Below are positions 60,833 to 64,000 of a DNA stretch of 64,000 bases, piece by piece; the first letter of the stretch is position 1, and every line of letters begins with the position of its first letter. The stretch comes from Dallia pectoralis. Taxonomy: Eukaryota; Chordata; Actinopteri; Esociformes; Umbridae. The DNA lies in contig CM055761.1 of assembly GCA_029465975.1 (NCBI GenBank), forward strand, positions 2,073,758 to 2,137,757, read 5' to 3'. Position numbers and translations under genes: made by a program. Under the pieces are notes generated by a model. It did no database searches and was not told the origin of the DNA. It worked only from the letters and a program-made list of their open reading frames with translations.

Positions 60833-61254
60833 TCCTGTGAAATACCAAGAGTGGTGGCAGAAGAAATCCCGATACCACCGGGCGGCGAAATGGACATTGC
60901 CCAGGAAAAGTGTGGTCTTTTAGAGAATCCTGACTCTGTGGTCATTAAAAATTCCATTAGTGGGTCTTGGCAAATTTTTCAATGTGCCGGGCCATATCGC
61001 TGAAATTACCTCATACTCTCAAGCTTCTGATTACACATTTATCAATTTTATATTCATTACTCTAATTCTTTTACCTGATCGTCTGTAGCTTAATTCATCA
61101 CCTATCCTTTTTTTCCACAAAAAGTATTAGGAGTAATATGTGTTTGCAATGAATAATGCAGGGTAATTGCTTTGAATAAAAGCATCCGCTGACGTACTCA
61201 AATGTGAAATTCCATCGAATACATGAGTTTTAATAAGTGATAGAAAGTGTGATT

Positions 61255-61345
61255 GTAATGTGTTTATATTTGAGGGCTCCTGAATCGTTCACTGCAAGAT
61301 CTGGGTTCAAATCCTGCTCACAACTCAGGTCACTTACAGCATTTT
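61255..61345 (+). mobile_element. Possible tRNA-derived SINE head
   Basis: GGTTCAAATCC at 61304-61314 is a perfect RNA polymerase III B box, preceded by GGGCTCCTGAATCGTTCACT, reminiscent of tRNA-derived fish SINEs. The A box is poor and no tRNA cloverleaf is supported. Confidence 0.3.
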
Positions 61346-62799
61346 ACAGTAATTTGGTATTGTTGGTTATGATTCAGATCTCAGTTTATAGGAGATGGAA
61401 AATGTTTTTCTTACATGACTTGACCTGTGCATTTCCTGTTTTCTACATTTGGAAAACCTCCCTAGTTTGCCAAGATCTCACTTCATTAACGTTGAGTGCC
61501 TGTATACAATTTGACATCCTCAGTTTTTTTCGCCCATGACAACAACTGAACGCTGTTGCTGTTTTAAATTCACCAATGGCCTCGTGGCGACATCCTTGAG
61601 CTGCTTTACTCCAGTTCTGCGGATGAGTTCAGAAACTGACAGTTTTTTATGTCTCTAGGTGGTTTAATTAATTATCCACAGCCCAATTATTAACATAAAC
61701 ATGATGGAACAGATCCCAAATGTCTGATTTGTCATTTCTAAGACATTTCTAGGGTCCACGGTCACATTATTTGGTTTAGGTGTGCAATTTACAATCCAAA
61801 TGTACCTGCCATCTCTCCTCCAGCCAAGCTTGAGTGTCGAGCAGGTAGAGGGAGGTCAGTCAGGCAGTACAGGTAAATCTGGACCAAACAAATCACCACT
61901 TGATTTGTTTATTTGTTTATAGCATCTGAGCATAAAGACACCTCCTAACTTATAACAAAATAACTGCAATAAAGCCAAAGCCTTATAGAGTCACGTGCAA
62001 TATTATTCATTTGTGATTCCCATTTAGCACCATATCAAAGTCTGTACCATATATTCCTTACGGATATATCAGTCAACACACATCTCAAGGCAAATGGAGA
62101 TCTAATAAAGACTAAAACATGTTGATTGTATAACCGAAGCATCCTATATCTGTGGGTGTTGACAGCCATGGTAAGGAACCCCAATTGGGTGTTCTGCCAG
62201 TGGGCTGAGAAGTAAAAAAAGCATCAAATACGGAGACTGATAAACAACATGTGGGGGCCAGTGCATTTCCCTCAGGGACGATCATTCTGACGCAAATATT
62301 GAGCTATTTAAGTCTCAACTGTGATCACTGAACCATGTTAAGTAATGTTTCGATTAAGGATGTATCGTTCTGAATAAATACATGATTTTGAAACACAACT
62401 TGCGTCTAGTGAACTTTTTCTAGCTATGTGTATCTGATTACGGTATTGACTAAATTAGTAACTAATCTGAGATGGTTACTGTACATTAATTGGCATAGGC
62501 AATTCAATCTGTTTTGTCATTTGGCTTAACATTACAGATATGCTGTCCCTGAAAAGAAAGTTCAACTGGAAATCAATCTGCATTGAGAAGGCATTTTCTT
62601 CTCAATTGTACTTTTGAGGAGTTGTTCAGAGCAGCAGGTGACCAGACAAGTGACACGTTTTTTTCAGAAATATGATTGCATAATACAAAACATTTGGTAA
62701 AAACACTACTAAACCAATAAGTTACAAACACGTGTATCCACGGATCTCTGCATGGGTTGAACTTTTGTTGCTGACCCCGTGTGGCACTTCCAGTTAGTG

Positions 62800-63194
62800 A
62801 ACCACTATAGGCGTGTGCGTGTCACGCTGGTAAGTGTAGATTTGAACCACGCGCAAAATCGCAGCCTAGTCAGTCGAGCAAACAGCACGATGGATCAGAC
62901 CAGGATCGGATAGTCTACTGGTTCAGTGAGTGGAGGAGGCAATGCAGACTTGGTTTCCGGAGGGATTTTCTACATAAAACCTTATTGCACAAATCACGCA
63001 ATAGGGACCCGCTCTTAGAATAAACGGACCGGAGGATAGGATGCGCGCACACAATAGCGCACGGAGAATATAATGCGCGCACACACAATAGCGCGACCCG
63101 AATACGAGCTGCATAACAAAAGAACCCCCACTTGGATTTGAAGGGAGATTCCAGGCTGCCTGTCTGCCAGTGACAGAAGTGGGTCCCCTTTATA
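62800..63194 (+). other. Possible 5' UTR exon of a downstream gene
   Basis: This stretch is richer in GC and CpG than its surroundings, with a duplicated ATGCGCGCACACA-type segment at 63041-63100. It ends at a strong donor (TATAG|GTAAGACGC, 63194/63195). It could be a non-coding first exon of the next gene. No protein evidence. Confidence 0.2.
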
Positions 63195-64000
63195 GGTAAG
63201 ACGCACCCTCACACGCCATCCTACGGTACTTTGTCTCATGCTGGGGTTTTTTGGGGTCGAGTTTAAAGCATAATGGTCAATAATTAACAAGCCCTAAACG
63301 AATGGATTTTTGTGAATTCACTTAACTAGGGGGTTCCTCCAGAGAGATGTCCAATATGGGCTATACCTGAATGTGTTTTATTATAGGACTAAGTTACACA
63401 CAGGCTGTATCGTAAGATATGTGTTTATTGTAACACGCCATGGTTCAAGGATTTAGAGATAAAATATTTTGGATACCCTTTTTTTTAAGAGAAAAATAAA
63501 CGACAATCGCTGTTGACGTGTGATGGAGACTCAGAGGTACGCCACGTAGTGTTTGCCCATACGTTACATTATGCACATATGCACTATGACTCTCCAGGTC
63601 ACCTAACGGGGTCACCTCGGGGTCACCTACTAGGCTTCCAATTGGTTAACAACTGTATAAAGTATTACCTTCAGGTAACAAACTGAAAGAAAACAGAAGA
63701 AAAATCACTAAAGTACTGGTGCACTCTTCATCAGTGACATGCTATTTGACACTTTGGTGTGCTGCTGAGTAGGTCTGGGTAACGGGAGATATGAGAGTTG
63801 GCACTGAATAAATAGCATTTAGAGGTTCAGTTTAGCACTCACTCAGTTATTTTTAAGCATATCAACTGGCTTAACGTCACTATGAGTCTTAAATCTATGG
63901 CTACTCACTTTGTGGAAAGTGAGTAGTCTGTAGCCAAATGTCATGTCAATTTATTGAGTACGAAGTCAAACATTAAACTCTAAAAGAATAATAATAAACT
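63195..64000. other. Right end of window, nothing recognised
   Basis: AT-rich sequence without a supported gene or element. Confidence 0.4.

Larger units (their letters stand above)
58630..62780. other. Intergenic right flank
   Basis: No coding exon recognised; (CA)n is present at about 60395-60440. In mammals PDE4B lies beyond LEPR, but no PDE4 catalytic or UCR sequence is visible here. Confidence 0.45.

Noticed and set aside
61255..61345. tRNA gene
   Set aside because: The B box is perfect, but there is no convincing A box or cloverleaf, so it is only listed as a possible SINE head.

Overview
This 64 kb window looks like nuclear DNA of a teleost fish. It has long AT-rich introns with GT-AG junctions, many minisatellites and CA/GA microsatellites, several decayed Tc1-like DNA transposons of fish type, fish LINE fragments, and a block of three linked vertebrate genes, all on the + strand. 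The Tc1-like and interspersed repeats resemble those of salmonid or pike-like fishes, but the species is a guess.

Layout: 1-11.8 kb is intergenic and repeat-rich: a LINE relic, two Tc1-like relics, a 760-bp polypurine minisatellite and small arrays. 11.84-14.6 kb is ak4 (adenylate kinase 4; 5 coding exons, 227 aa) with a TATA box. 19.0-35.9 kb is dnajc6 (auxilin; 19 coding exons, 985 aa), whose introns carry large tandem arrays. About 40.2-56.4 kb is lepr (leptin receptor; 16 coding exons, 928 aa), with its tyrosine-bearing cytoplasmic tail intact. 56.4-64 kb has no recognisable coding exon. The order ak4-dnajc6-lepr matches the mammalian AK4-DNAJC6-LEPROT-LEPR block, but I find no leprot exon.

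The genes are linked by conserved synteny, not by a shared pathway. AK4 is a mitochondrial-matrix nucleotide kinase. Auxilin recruits Hsc70 to uncoat clathrin vesicles. LEPR is a JAK/STAT cytokine receptor.

The most interesting feature is a recurring pattern: tandem arrays that copy or abut splice junctions. Before the lepr transmembrane exon, the acceptor plus the first ~22 exon bases is repeated 12 times, and each copy runs into an in-frame stop, so using any of them would predict a secreted receptor. In ak4 intron 4 the exon-4 donor is repeated six times at mostly 45-bp (15-codon) spacing. Separately, the lepr exons for the first WSXWS fibronectin module are missing. The flanking exons still join in frame, and a damaged LINE sits in the intron where those exons would lie. 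All exon boundaries were read by eye from splice signals, reading phase and remembered family sequences; no alignment or RNA data were available.
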